A DNA stretch of 64,000 nt from Phycisphaeraceae bacterium (GTDB taxonomy: Bacteria; Planctomycetota; Phycisphaerae; Phycisphaerales; Phycisphaeraceae). Where the stretch lies: assembly GCA_020831765.1 (NCBI GenBank), contig JAFIFY010000136.1:27389-91388 (forward strand), in the 5' to 3' direction. This document shows, in pieces, positions 17,713-27,173 of this stretch. Every line of letters starts with the position of its first letter. Position 1 is the stretch's first letter. Position numbers and translations under genes: made by a program. The notes under the pieces were generated by a model. The model saw nothing but the letters and a program-made list of their open reading frames with translations. It was not told where the DNA came from and did no database searches.

Positions 17713-19758
17713 TTACGCGCGCGACTCGTGATGCCAGGCGTAAATCTTCGTCGCCACCTCGCGTGCCGCTGAAACCAGTTCCGCGTGCGGCTGATCGGTC
17801 ACATCCACAAACCCCACCGTCTGATTCTCGCCATCACTGCCACGCCCCGTCGCCGCCTGATCAGCGTGCTGGAACCAGTGACTGCCCACGGCGTACGGCC
17901 TGCTCGCCCACCGATGGAGGAAGTTGACATAGAGCAACCTTCGCTCATCGGCGGTGAACGCCGGATAAAGCGGGGGAAGCTGCCGGACGCTGCGCAGCGG
18001 GAAGTGATGTTCGCCAATCATCAGCGGCTTGCCGCCGCCGGCTTCATACCAGCCATCAAACTGCTCGGGCCGCGGGTAGACGTCATAGCAATTGATGCTC
18101 AGCACATCGGCCTCGGCGCCTTGCGCGGCAACGATCGACCGATCCGGCATGGCCCGAACGAAGCGGCATCCCAGATAAAGATGGTTGGGGTCATGCTTGA
18201 GAAGCGTCTGTCGCACCCCCTTGAACATGGTGGCCGCGTAATGGGCCTCGAACGCCTTCATCAACTCAGCCGCCGGCCCCTCATCGGCGATGTTCGCCTG
18301 ACCGAGTGAAGCGACCTCCTCCCACGATGCCAGGTCCCGGCCCAATGCCTTGCCCAGCGCGCGCAGATCGCCCCCGAAGCGGTCATGACAGAATCGCCGC
18401 CACTCGCCGCGAATCGCCATATCCCGACCCGCCTCGAGCAACCGCATGTTGCGCCAGGGGCTTTCGTTGTCCACGAAGTATCCGATCACCCACGGGTTAT
18501 CCCGATGCGGCGCGACCTCCTCGGCGAACTTGGCATCGAGAAGCTCCAGCCACTTCGGATCGAAGACATCGGCGAACGCCCGATGGATCAGGGGAAAGCG
18601 TTCATCGCGCGATGTGGTGGTCCGCGCATGGGGGATCAGCTCCTGCTGAAGCGCGATCGGCTCGGACCAGTTGGCAAAGGTATTGAAGCCCCACTTGCGG
18701 AACCGCAGGCAAACCCGATCGCGCCATGCCTCATGATTGCCGTATTTGCGAAGGATGTTCCAGCGATAGAAGCCCACGCCCCACATGTTGCCCGGCGTGC
18801 CCATCACCCACGCCTCACTGCCCGGCCCCTCGCGCGGCGGGACAATCTCGTAAAGCTCCTCGCGGCCGATGGGAACGGTGTTGTCCGTGCTCCGCACCCC
18901 GGTCGTGCCGATCGAGAAAAACGGATGGCCCAGTGGATCGACCAGCCACCAGACGCCATCGTTGTTGTGCGTTCGAAAGAAGCCGGTGGCCTCGAACTTC
19001 GGCCCACCGGTCCAGCCGCCGAAGCGGTCCCGATCCGGCGGCTCGTCCAGTGTCTCAAGATGCGCCCGCTCGTCATCCCGACGGCGGATCAGGTCTTCTT
19101 CGCCGCGCACTTTGCCCGGCCAGTCCGCGTTGACCCGCTGCCCGAAACGATCGACACGAAACGGAGGCTCGCCCGTGGCGGGCACAAGCTCGAGCCGATG
19201 CAATCGCAGCCTGCGCGGTCCGGATGCCGCCGGCGGAACCTCGGGCAGGAATGGCTCAGGGGACTTCCATTTCCGCCTTGCCCGCTCGAAATCGCTCAGA
19301 TGCTCATCGCCGTTCCAGAGCGCGGCCAGTCGAACGGCCGTCGGTTCATACGCCGCGCGAATACCCGCCGTCAGCGGCAGGTCCAGCAGATCAACTTCCA
19401 CGGTTCGCCGTTCGCCTGGCGGCAGATCAAGCCGCTCGATCAGCCGGTTTCGCGCCCCGACGATCACCAGCTCCAGCACCATGCCATGATCAAGCGTCTC
19501 GAGGACAAGTCGCATCGTTCGATACGCCTTCCAATTGGCCGGCAGATCCCAGACCTCGACCAACGCTTCAAAAGATGAATCGCTGTGTTCAAAGGAAAAC
19601 TCGGCCGAATCGCCCGCCATCCGGCAGTCGGCGTCATTGGCGACAATCACCCGCCGCCGCACCATCCCCCCACCCCCGGCCTGATACGCCTCAAAACGCT
19701 CAGTCATCCCCCGATTGGCCGGATCAGCCAACCCCAAAAACGAGGCGGTACGAATCAT
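17713..19758 (-). CDS. Glycoside hydrolase, GH50 beta-agarase-like
   Basis: A 681-residue enzyme. ATG 19758 has AAGGAG nine bases upstream. After a beta-rich N-terminal region (residues 1-240) comes the catalytic barrel, opening with ATGFFRTHNNDGVWWLVDP and GHPFFSIG. The likely acid/base Glu is in GYFVDNESPW and the nucleophile Glu in MIGEHHFPL; GSHWFQHADQAATGRG and GENQTVGFVDVTDQP follow. This arrangement matches GH50, known for beta-agarases; the true substrate could be another beta-galactan. No signal peptide is evident, so it may act on imported oligosaccharides. In the 290 bases upstream an imperfect palindrome, CTTGCG/CACAAG at 19893-19910, may be an operator. Confidence 0.75.
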   Translation of the reverse strand: MIRTASFLGLADPANRGMTERFEAYQAGGGGMVRRRVIVANDADCRMAGDSAEFSFEHSDSSFEALVEVWDLPANWKAYRTMRLVLETLDHGMVLELVIVGARNRLIERLDLPPGERRTVEVDLLDLPLTAGIRAAYEPTAVRLAALWNGDEHLSDFERARRKWKSPEPFLPEVPPAASGPRRLRLHRLELVPATGEPPFRVDRFGQRVNADWPGKVRGEEDLIRRRDDERAHLETLDEPPDRDRFGGWTGGPKFEATGFFRTHNNDGVWWLVDPLGHPFFSIGTTGVRSTDNTVPIGREELYEIVPPREGPGSEAWVMGTPGNMWGVGFYRWNILRKYGNHEAWRDRVCLRFRKWGFNTFANWSEPIALQQELIPHARTTTSRDERFPLIHRAFADVFDPKWLELLDAKFAEEVAPHRDNPWVIGYFVDNESPWRNMRLLEAGRDMAIRGEWRRFCHDRFGGDLRALGKALGRDLASWEEVASLGQANIADEGPAAELMKAFEAHYAATMFKGVRQTLLKHDPNHLYLGCRFVRAMPDRSIVAAQGAEADVLSINCYDVYPRPEQFDGWYEAGGGKPLMIGEHHFPLRSVRQLPPLYPAFTADERRLLYVNFLHRWASRPYAVGSHWFQHADQAATGRGSDGENQTVGFVDVTDQPHAELVSAAREVATKIYAWHHESRA

Positions 19759-20048
19759 CGGTGTCTGCTCCTTCATGCAAGGCAGGATATCGATTCCCTG
19801 CCGCACAGCCGAACGCTCGGGACCATCATGCGGCAGAACCATTCAACACTAAGCCACTGGATCAACATACGCAACTTGCTTTATCGGAGTGACTTGCGCT
19901 CAATCACAAGACTTTTTCGCAATTGTGCCAGCGCGGGTCGGCTTAGGCGGAGCGTGCCGCAAAGCGGCCGCACCAGAGGAGCTACCCTCCCGTTGGAGTT
20001 GTTCCGACATGCATCTGGCCAGCCATGCCGCCGCGCGGCCGGGTGGGT

Positions 20049-21227
20049 TTATGGGTCGCTTCGGCGGGCGAAGCGGCCGTTGCGGGTGTTGACCAGGCCT
20101 CGGATTTGAAGGAGGGTCAGGTCCGCCTGGAGTTTGGGGATGATCATGCCGCTTTGCATGGCCAGTTCATCGAGACTGCGGGGCTTGTCGAGCAGTTCCA
20201 GGATTTTGCGCTGCTCGGGAGTGATGGACTGGTCGTACAGCGTCGGTTGGACAGTGGGTTCATTCGACGCATTGGCGGCATTGTCGTCGAGGCCGGCCGA
20301 GAGCAGCGTTTCGCTTTCGGGCAGGCCGCGGATGACATCGCCGATGCCGGTCACCAGCGATGCCCAGCCCTCGCGGATCATCATGTTGCAGCCGGCGGAT
20401 TCGGGTGAATCGATCCGGCCGGGCACGGCCATGACGTGCCGGTGGTGTTCCTCGTTGGCCAGCCGGGCGGTGATCAGCGCGCCGGAGCGCATCGCCGCTT
20501 CGATGACCAGGATGCCCAGGGACAGGCCGGAGATGATGCGATTGCGCGCGGGAAAGTTCTCAGCGCGCGGAGGTGTGGTCATGGGCAGCTCGCTGATGAC
20601 CGCTCCAAAGCGGCCATCATCCGCGGCGATTCGATCGAACAACTCGGCGTTCTCCGGCGGATAGAGATTGGCATGGCCACTGCCGATGACCGCGATCGTT
20701 CGGCCCCTGACGCGCATCACCGCGCGGTGGGCCGCGGTATCGATGCCCAGGGCCCCGCCGCTGATAATCACCAGGCCGGCCTGTGATGCCCCGGCGGCGA
20801 AGCGATCGGCCTGTTCACGCCCGTAGGTCGTGCATCGCCTCGAACCGACGATCCCCAGGGACAGCCCATCATCGGTCCGCAGCGATCCCCGGACATACAG
20901 CAATGGCGGCGGGTCATCGAGGAACCGCAACAACGCCGGATATTCCGGCTGGCCCAGCGCGATCAGCTTGACGCCGAACTGATCGATCAACGCGCACTCG
21001 CGCTGGAGCGATTCGACATGCTCCGGCGCTCCAAGGGCGCTTGCGATCTTGCGAGCCTGCGATTTGCGAATCTGCGCGGCATGGGCCAATCCTTCGGGCG
21101 CAAGCTGAAGCACGGCCTCGGCCGAGCCACAATGGTCCAGGGCGCGGCGGGTTGCTCGCGGACTGAGCCCGGAAACCAGGGTCAGCCTCAGCATCGGTGT
21201 CAGTGGATGATCCATGTAACCGCCCAT
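20049..21227 (-). CDS. dprA: DNA-processing protein DprA (Smf)
   Basis: A 392-residue protein that binds incoming single-stranded DNA and loads RecA during natural transformation. Start is ATG 21227 or 21215. The N-terminal helix-hairpin region (LTLVSGLSPRATRRALDHCG) is followed by the Rossmann-like DprA core with LGIVGSRRCTTYGREQADRF, ISGGALGIDTAAHRAVM, TIAVIGSGHANLYPPENAEL, FPARNRIISGLSLGILVIEA and GALITARLANEEHHRHVMAVPG. A C-terminal winged-helix domain (TPEQRKILELLDKPRSLDEL) is present. No other competence gene is adjacent, although the secretin cluster is encoded divergently just to its right. Confidence 0.93.
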   Translation of the reverse strand: MGGYMDHPLTPMLRLTLVSGLSPRATRRALDHCGSAEAVLQLAPEGLAHAAQIRKSQARKIASALGAPEHVESLQRECALIDQFGVKLIALGQPEYPALLRFLDDPPPLLYVRGSLRTDDGLSLGIVGSRRCTTYGREQADRFAAGASQAGLVIISGGALGIDTAAHRAVMRVRGRTIAVIGSGHANLYPPENAELFDRIAADDGRFGAVISELPMTTPPRAENFPARNRIISGLSLGILVIEAAMRSGALITARLANEEHHRHVMAVPGRIDSPESAGCNMMIREGWASLVTGIGDVIRGLPESETLLSAGLDDNAANASNEPTVQPTLYDQSITPEQRKILELLDKPRSLDELAMQSGMIIPKLQADLTLLQIRGLVNTRNGRFARRSDP

Positions 21228-21482
21228 GGCTCCTGATCCTAACCGATCCGAACCCGCAAACTTGTGCGCATCGCGCCCGCTGTGGCGTATGAATTCACGT
21301 GGCCCGGCGCGGATCGAGTCCGGCCCCGGTCCGGGTGCCACCCACTCAAGGCGTCCGCACAGCCGGGACGATGATATAAAAGCTCGAATTGCATGCGATT
21401 GTGGCCACGACTTGACCCTTGACCGGTGGATTCCTGACAGACCGCCACCGGCCGCTTCGTCTTGTTCATGGATAGGAATGTG

Positions 21483-21683
21483 ATGACCAGCGACGGCTAT
21501 AATTCCGAGGCTGCCCTGATCGCCGAACTGGAAGCTCTGCGCCTGGAGGCGCGGGAGATCGAGGTGCGGCGGCAGGCGTCCACGCGCAACGATGAGCGAT
21601 TGATGCTGGACCGTCAGTTGCGCGAGGTGATGGACAAGGTCGGGCGCATCCGCAAGTCGCTTGCGCTGCGCACGCCGGTTTAG
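21483..21683 (+). CDS. Small coiled-coil hypothetical protein
   Basis: A 66-residue protein of unknown function. ATG 21483 has AGGA a few bases upstream; an upstream ATG at 21462 is less well placed. The sequence is highly charged and helical (AALIAELEALRLEAREIEVR), with a heptad-like pattern of Leu/Ile, suggesting a short coiled coil. A TATAAA-like -10 at about 21374-21379 lies upstream. It is the first gene of the plus-strand cluster with the STN-domain protein and secretin, 78 bases before the next gene. I do not recognise a family. Confidence 0.55.
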   Translation: MTSDGYNSEAALIAELEALRLEAREIEVRRQASTRNDERLMLDRQLREVMDKVGRIRKSLALRTPV

Positions 21684-21761
21684 AGACTTCCATCGCCGAT
21701 GCCGCCGTGGTTTTGCGGCCGTCACCAAGTGACCGCTGGCCGTCGTCCGGAGAAACCAGCC

Positions 21762-22931
21762 ATGAGCCGAAAGCGAGTGATTCGATCCATGCTGGCGATG
21801 GTCCTGGGACTGGCGGCGATGCTGCTGGCGGGTCCGGTCGCCGGTGTCCATGGCTCGGATGAGCGAACGCTTGAAGATCGCGTGCTGGGGCGTCCGGCTT
21901 CAGGCGGTTCGGCCGCCGCCGCGCCGGTTGAGATCGATCGTCGAAGCACTGCCGCGGCCAACCCATCACCGCGGTCCCCCGCCGCGCGCCCGACAGCCGA
22001 CCGGGATCGCACTGCCCGGACCGCATCCGAAACAGGTGACCCGCGCCAGACCTCGGCGCCTCCGCCTGCGCGCACCATGGCCAGCCGACTTGCTGATGTC
22101 ATCACGCATGTCGATATCGAGGATGCCACGGCCCGCGAGGCGTTGGATTGGTTCAGGCAAACCACCGATGTGAACCTCATCGTCAGTTGGAATCAGCTCG
22201 AACAGCAGGGGCTGAGCGGGGATACGCCGATCGAATTGAACATGAGGAACATCACGGCCGGGACGCTCCTTGGCCTGATCCTCGAACAGCTCTCGCCCCA
22301 CGAGCCGATCATCTACGAGATCACGCCGTGGTTCGTCCGGATCATGACCCGCGAGGATGCCAATCGACGGCGCGAGATTCGCATCTACGATGTGGGCGAG
22401 TTGACCCACGTCGCACCGAACTATCACGTCGAGGGCGGTGGGTTGGGCATGTTCTCCGAGCGCGGCCGGGATCGAGACCCCTTCGGGCGGCAAGGTGGTT
22501 TTTCGGAGCGGCGGTTTGGCGCTGACACCGCCCGGCTGACCTCATCCACGATCGATCAGCGTGATGATGGGATGGCATCGCTGATCGAGTTGATTGAAAC
22601 GATGGTCGAGCCGGATGTCTGGGAAGGTCGAGGCGGGGAGAGCACGATACGGCCGTATCGTCGACAGTTGATCGTCAGCGCCCCGGCCTATGTCCATGAG
22701 CAGATCGGAAGCGTGGCGGTGGGCGCGACGGGGCAGCGCCTTGGTGGAGCGGCGCGGACGCCCGGTGGCGTGCGACCCGTGGCCCATGGACAGCGGCGGT
22801 TCGTGCAGGTTGGCCCCGTCTCCGGAACGTTGGAATCGGATCGCAAAGTCAGCGGCGTAAGGGCACCGGACCTCGGTCCGAAACCCGGTGCCGCGGGTGC
22901 GGTGACCTCCCGTGCCAGCGCTTCGGACTGA
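21762..22931 (+). CDS. Exported STN-domain protein, secretin-associated
   Basis: A 389-residue exported protein. ATG 21762 starts a signal peptide (MSRKRVIRSMLAMVLGLAAM, then LLAGPVAGVHG). A Ser/Ala/Pro/Arg-rich linker of about 80 residues leads to an STN-like domain (secretin and TonB N-terminus) at about 110-210: VDIEDATAREALDWFRQTTD, IELNMRNITAGTLLGLILEQ, IIYEITPWFVRIM. After it comes a Gly/Arg/Phe-rich stretch (FSERGRDRDPFGRQGGF) and a second fold that ends in RRQLIVSAPAYVHEQIG, resembling the end of an N-domain. No secretin pore domain is present. It could bind the secretin encoded next or another secreted partner; this is inferred from domain and position. Confidence 0.65.
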   Translation: MSRKRVIRSMLAMVLGLAAMLLAGPVAGVHGSDERTLEDRVLGRPASGGSAAAAPVEIDRRSTAAANPSPRSPAARPTADRDRTARTASETGDPRQTSAPPPARTMASRLADVITHVDIEDATAREALDWFRQTTDVNLIVSWNQLEQQGLSGDTPIELNMRNITAGTLLGLILEQLSPHEPIIYEITPWFVRIMTREDANRRREIRIYDVGELTHVAPNYHVEGGGLGMFSERGRDRDPFGRQGGFSERRFGADTARLTSSTIDQRDDGMASLIELIETMVEPDVWEGRGGESTIRPYRRQLIVSAPAYVHEQIGSVAVGATGQRLGGAARTPGGVRPVAHGQRRFVQVGPVSGTLESDRKVSGVRAPDLGPKPGAAGAVTSRASASD

Positions 22932-23323
22932 ACTTTCATCTCAAGCTGAACTTTGAACGTTGTCTTCGGTCTTGACATTCGCCCGTGAGCTTTCTCGCGG
23001 CCGCGGTTCCGTTCCAGACCATTCATTTCCGGGAGCCCCAAGCGACTTCTCGGACCTGGAGGCGGCGCCATGTCGGCGGCTGCGTCCGAGTATGTCAATT
23101 TGGGCAAGTTGGAGAAAGTCGGATGGGCATCATGCCGATGAGTTTGGACAGACCGCCGACGCCGACTGGCGCGTGCTTGTGGTTTCGGAGGTCTGGTGAA
23201 GGCGGTTTGATCGTGCGGGCCGGCTCACGGGTCGGATACCCGGAACGGTCGGTGGGCACGGTTCTTCGGTCGAGTGAAACACAGTGGGCGAAACGGCACG
23301 CCCCAGGCACTAAGGAGTAGGTC
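22932..23323 (+). other. 392-base leader region of the secretin gene
   Basis: No gene is supported. A TTGACA at 22972-22977 has no good -10 at the right distance. A 23-codon frame from ATG 23070 with GGAGG upstream is too short to judge. The last 15 bases hold the secretin ribosome site (AAGGAG). Confidence 0.4.
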
Positions 23324-25636
23324 ATGTTTACGAGGCAATGGCTAAGCGGAATGCTGATTCTGGCGATCGCCGGATGCGGCCTGTTCGGGGCGTTCACCCC
23401 GTCCCTGGCGAACAACGGTGCGGGGCTCTTCGCCAATGAAGAGCGGCCCGAAGGTGAAGGTGAGATCAAGCCGGGGGCTTTCGGGAAGATCAGCGTGCAG
23501 GCGCGCGATCTTGAGATCGGCAAGGTGCTGCAGATGCTCGCCATGCAATCGCAGCGCAACATCGTCGCCAGCCGCAACGTCGCGGGCACGGTGACCGTGA
23601 ACTTGACCGACGTCGACTTCCATCAGGCGTTGGATGCGACGCTTCGACCCAATGGACTGGGCTACGAGGAGCGCGAGGACATCATCTTCGTTTACACGCA
23701 GGATGAGCTGGCCCGGATCAAGGAGCAGAGCCGGCGGATGGTCAGCCGCGTGGTACGTCTTCAGTATCTGCGGGCTTCCGATGCGGTGACACTGCTGGGC
23801 TCCCAGAAATCGCAGGGCGGCACGATCGTGCCGCTGGCCGATCCGGTGCAGAACCTCGAACCCTCCCTGGCCAATGTCGGTGGCGAGACCTTCGCCAACA
23901 CCAATCTCCTGGTCATCAACGATTTCCCGGAGAACATGGAGAAGATGCTCGGGCTGCTCAAGGAGGTCGATGTTCGTCCGCGGCAGGTGCTCATCGAGGC
24001 GGCGATCATGTCGGTCACCCTCAATGAAGAAAACAAGTTCGGCGTCGACTTCACCGTCCTGGCCGACTTCCGCACCTTCGAAGGCGCCAGTCCGCTGAAT
24101 AAGATGAGCTCGTTGCTCACCGGTTCGGCGGTTCCCAGCGCGACGGTCGGGCGCGGCCAGGGCACGCAGTCCTCCATGACGCCCAGCGGCACCGACTTCC
24201 GCGTCGGTTTCAGTGACAACAACATCAATGTCGTCCTCAGCACGCTGGCCGAAGTCAACGATACGACCGTCCTGGCCAAGCCCAAAGTGCTCGTGCTCAA
24301 CCGTCAGCGCGCCAAGCTGGAGGTGCTGCGCCGGGAAGGTTACATCACACGAAAGACCACGGAATTCGCCGAAACCGAAACCGTCGAGTTTCTCGATGTG
24401 GGTACCGAGCTGACCGTGCGGCCCTTCGCGACCGAGGATGGATTCATCCGCCTGGAAATCTTCCCGAAGATCTCCGACGGTGTGGTTGAAGAGCGTGGCG
24501 ACTCCCTGGTGCCCCGCGAAACCACGCAGAACATCCTGACCAACGTGATGGTCCGTTCCGGCCAGACCGTGATCCTCGGTGGACTTTTCGAGGAGAAGAC
24601 CATCACGGGTCGCAATCAGGTGCCTTTCCTGGGAGACATTCCGATCCTGGGCAGCGCGTTCCGCGGGCAGGCCGATCAGGTACAGCGCAACGAGTACATT
24701 TTCATGATCCGCGCCAGTCTGGTTCGGGATGAGCGTCTGGGCGATGGCTCGGCGGCTTACCTGGATCGGTTCGAGCAGCTTCGCATCGGTGCCCGTGAGG
24801 GCCTGCTGCCCTGGTCGCGCGACAAACTCGCCGCCGCGCACTTGCAGCGGGCCATCAGCTACCAGCGTAGTGGCAACGACAATCGTGCCCTGATGGCGAC
24901 GCGCTGGGCTCTGGCCAGTGATCCAAGGTTCTTACCGGCCCGCGAGTTGCGCGATCAACTCACCGGTTCGCGCCGCTTCCATGTCGATTACGAAGGCTTG
25001 CAGGAGGCGGTGGACATGTTCATCGATACCGAAATTGGCCAGATCAAGCCACGGAACGATGAGAACGCCGTCAATGACCAGACCTCGGGCAAGGCGGTTC
25101 CGATCGAGCCCATCGCCGATGCGGCCAAGGCCACGGATCAGGCCGACGCGATCAATCCCGAAACTGAAGCGGTCGCCGAAGAGAAAAAGTCCAGTCCCCG
25201 GACACATACCGCCGGAACGGAATCCGCAACCAAGGCTGATGAAGCCAAGGTGACCTCTGAGGAAGCGGCCTCGGAAGAAGCCCGGACCGTCGAGCAACCG
25301 GTTGATGAGCGCGAGTCGGTCACCGATGCCGGTGAAACCTCCGACAAGAGCGCCGAAGCTGCCGGCGAGTCCAGCGCCGCCGCCGATGAGGCTGAGCCGA
25401 TCGCCGATGAATCGGCCGAGGCCGCGCCTGACGCCTCGGTCGCCGCGGAGGAGTCGGCTGAATCGACGCCCGATTCCTCGACCGCCGCCGAAGAATCGGC
25501 CGACGATGACACCATCGCCGAGGCTTCGGACGAGGAAAGTGACACCCCCAAGGACGATGCCCAGGCCTCGGAAGAGCGGTCGGATGATGACCCGCTGGCT
25601 GGTGAATGGGGCGTGCTCTGGGATGATGAGGAATAA
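23324..25636 (+). CDS. Outer-membrane secretin (GspD/PilQ superfamily) with long acidic C-terminal tail
   Basis: A 770-residue secretin. ATG 23324 has AAGGAG eight bases upstream. The N-terminus is a signal peptide with a possible lipobox (LAIAGC). N-domains occupy about 50-225 (ISVQARDLEIGKVLQMLAM; NTNLLVINDFPENMEKMLGL) and the secretin pore about 225-470 (VRPRQVLIEAAIMSVTL, LAKPKVLVLNRQRAKL, VRSGQTVILGGLFEEKT, VPFLGDIPILGSAFRG). A helical region (470-570, HLQRAISYQRSGNDNRALM) precedes an unusual tail of about 190 residues made almost entirely of Glu, Asp, Ala, Ser, Thr and Pro. The secretin could serve type II secretion or type IV pili; no ATPase, inner-membrane or pilin gene is in the window. 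A strong terminator follows. Confidence 0.9.
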   Translation: MFTRQWLSGMLILAIAGCGLFGAFTPSLANNGAGLFANEERPEGEGEIKPGAFGKISVQARDLEIGKVLQMLAMQSQRNIVASRNVAGTVTVNLTDVDFHQALDATLRPNGLGYEEREDIIFVYTQDELARIKEQSRRMVSRVVRLQYLRASDAVTLLGSQKSQGGTIVPLADPVQNLEPSLANVGGETFANTNLLVINDFPENMEKMLGLLKEVDVRPRQVLIEAAIMSVTLNEENKFGVDFTVLADFRTFEGASPLNKMSSLLTGSAVPSATVGRGQGTQSSMTPSGTDFRVGFSDNNINVVLSTLAEVNDTTVLAKPKVLVLNRQRAKLEVLRREGYITRKTTEFAETETVEFLDVGTELTVRPFATEDGFIRLEIFPKISDGVVEERGDSLVPRETTQNILTNVMVRSGQTVILGGLFEEKTITGRNQVPFLGDIPILGSAFRGQADQVQRNEYIFMIRASLVRDERLGDGSAAYLDRFEQLRIGAREGLLPWSRDKLAAAHLQRAISYQRSGNDNRALMATRWALASDPRFLPARELRDQLTGSRRFHVDYEGLQEAVDMFIDTEIGQIKPRNDENAVNDQTSGKAVPIEPIADAAKATDQADAINPETEAVAEEKKSSPRTHTAGTESATKADEAKVTSEEAASEEARTVEQPVDERESVTDAGETSDKSAEAAGESSAAADEAEPIADESAEAAPDASVAAEESAESTPDSSTAAEESADDDTIAEASDEESDTPKDDAQASEERSDDDPLAGEWGVLWDDEE

Positions 25637-25677
25637 CACCGTCGGGGTTATCAGCCCTGCCGGACACCCGCTCAATC

Positions 25678-25730
25678 CCCGGGACGGTCATTGCCCGATA
25701 TTCAAGGCAGGCCGTCCCGGGTTTTTGTTT
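25678..25730 (+). terminator. Rho-independent terminator after the secretin gene
   Basis: A perfect 10-bp stem (CCCGGGACGG at 25678-25687, CCGTCCCGGG at 25712-25721) with a 24-base loop is followed by TTTTTGTTT. Confidence 0.9.
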
Positions 25731-25782
25731 GAAGATCGATCATGCCGGCTCCGGCGAGCCGGCCATCAAGAGGGAATTCGCG

Positions 25783-26994
25783 ATGCCGCAACTCAAGTCC
25801 TCACGTTCGAAGTTCGCCACGCTGCTCATCACCCTGCTGCTGATCGGCTGGGTGGGTGCGTGCGAGAGTCACAAGACATTGAATGACCAGAAGAACGCCG
25901 CCCAGTCGCGCTGGCAGCAGATGCGATCGAGCATGATCCTCGAGGAAGCCGTCTCGCAATTCGAGACCGGCGATCTCGAGTCGGCCGAATCCAGTGTTCT
26001 GGGCGCGATCAATCTCGACCCGGACAATCCGCGTCTGTACATCATGATGGGCCGGATCACCATGGAGCGCGCCCAGCTTGAGCGGGCCAACAACTACTTC
26101 CGCCTGGCCATCGAGATGGATGAGAACATGCCCGATGCCCATTACTTCCGCGGTGTGATCATGCAACGCTGGGAGAACTATGAAGAAGCCTACGCGGCTT
26201 ATCATCGGGCTTACCTCCTGCTGCCGGATCGTCCGACCTATCTGCTGGCGGCGACCGAGATGCTGATCTATCTGGACCGTGAGGAAGAGGCGCTGGAGAC
26301 GCTACTGGAGAAGGTGGTTTACTTCGAGGGCAATGCGCCGATCCGCGTGGCGATTGGCCAGATTTACATGCTCCGGGGCCAGCCGGACAAGGCCGCTGAA
26401 TACTTCGAATCGGCACTGGTGCTTCAGCCTGAGGACTTGCAGATCGGTGAGGAACTGGCCTTGGCGCAGTTGGCGGCCGGCCGGTTCAGCCTGGCGATCA
26501 TCGGGCTTGAGCGATTGCTGATGTTGCCGGGCCATGAAAACCGGACGGACCTTCGCTACGCACTGGCCAGCGCGATCTCCGCGCAGGGCCGCGAACAGGA
26601 TGCCCGCAGGATTTACATTGAACTGACCCGCGGGGAACCGCGCGAGCCCGAGCACTGGATTCGTCTTAGCCGGTCATCATGGAAACTCGGTGACATGAGC
26701 GGCGCGCTCACCGCGGCGCAGCGCTTCATCGAACTGGCCCCCCGCCGTCATGAAGGGCACCTGATGGCCGGTATGGTCTGGCTCCGCAATGGAGACTGGG
26801 ACCGGGCGATCCTGGCGCTTGAAGTGGCGGCACAGACCGCGCCCGAGCTGGCTGCGCCGCTGATCATGCGGGGCATGGCGTTCGAGCGCACCGGCCGAAC
26901 CGCCGCGGCCCGGGGCTCGTACCGCGAGGCACTGCAACGCAGTCCGGGCGACAGTCGGGCATTGGCCCTTCTTGAACGCCTTGAGCATGAGTAA
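25783..26994 (+). CDS. TPR-repeat lipoprotein
   Basis: A 403-residue protein. ATG 25783 has AGAGGG about eight bases upstream. The N-terminus is a lipoprotein signal (FATLLITLLLIGWVGAC, lipobox VGAC at residue 27). The rest is built of tetratricopeptide-like helical pairs, about nine by eye, for example ESAESSVLGAINLDPDNPRL, ERANNYFRLAIEMDENMPDA, DKAAEYFESALVLQPEDLQI and AARGSYREALQRSPGDSRAL. TPR lipoproteins such as PilF/PilW act as pilotins for secretins, and this one follows a secretin gene; that role is inferred from context, and the length is well above that of PilF. It has its own terminator and is separated from the secretin by one. Confidence 0.75.
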   Translation: MPQLKSSRSKFATLLITLLLIGWVGACESHKTLNDQKNAAQSRWQQMRSSMILEEAVSQFETGDLESAESSVLGAINLDPDNPRLYIMMGRITMERAQLERANNYFRLAIEMDENMPDAHYFRGVIMQRWENYEEAYAAYHRAYLLLPDRPTYLLAATEMLIYLDREEEALETLLEKVVYFEGNAPIRVAIGQIYMLRGQPDKAAEYFESALVLQPEDLQIGEELALAQLAAGRFSLAIIGLERLLMLPGHENRTDLRYALASAISAQGREQDARRIYIELTRGEPREPEHWIRLSRSSWKLGDMSGALTAAQRFIELAPRRHEGHLMAGMVWLRNGDWDRAILALEVAAQTAPELAAPLIMRGMAFERTGRTAAARGSYREALQRSPGDSRALALLERLEHE

Positions 26995-27037
26995 GGCAGG
27001 GTGACAGGGAAGTCACCATGTCGGGTTTCACAGTCAG

Positions 27038-27067
27038 AAGGCTTCGATCGACGGGTCGAAGCCTTTT
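27038..27067 (+). terminator. Rho-independent terminator after the TPR lipoprotein gene
   Basis: A 10-bp stem (AAGGCTTCGA at 27038-27047, TCGAAGCCTT at 27056-27065) with an eight-base loop ends in TTTT. The opposite strand lacks a long T-run, so plus-strand use is favoured. Confidence 0.75.
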
Positions 27068-27173
27068 GCTTTGGGTCGCGGGTCGCGAAGCATCGGGCAT
27101 TCAGCCAGACCGCGGAAACCAGGGGCCGAGGCACGATCGTGGCGCGGGAGCGGCTCGGCGACCAAAGGCGCGG

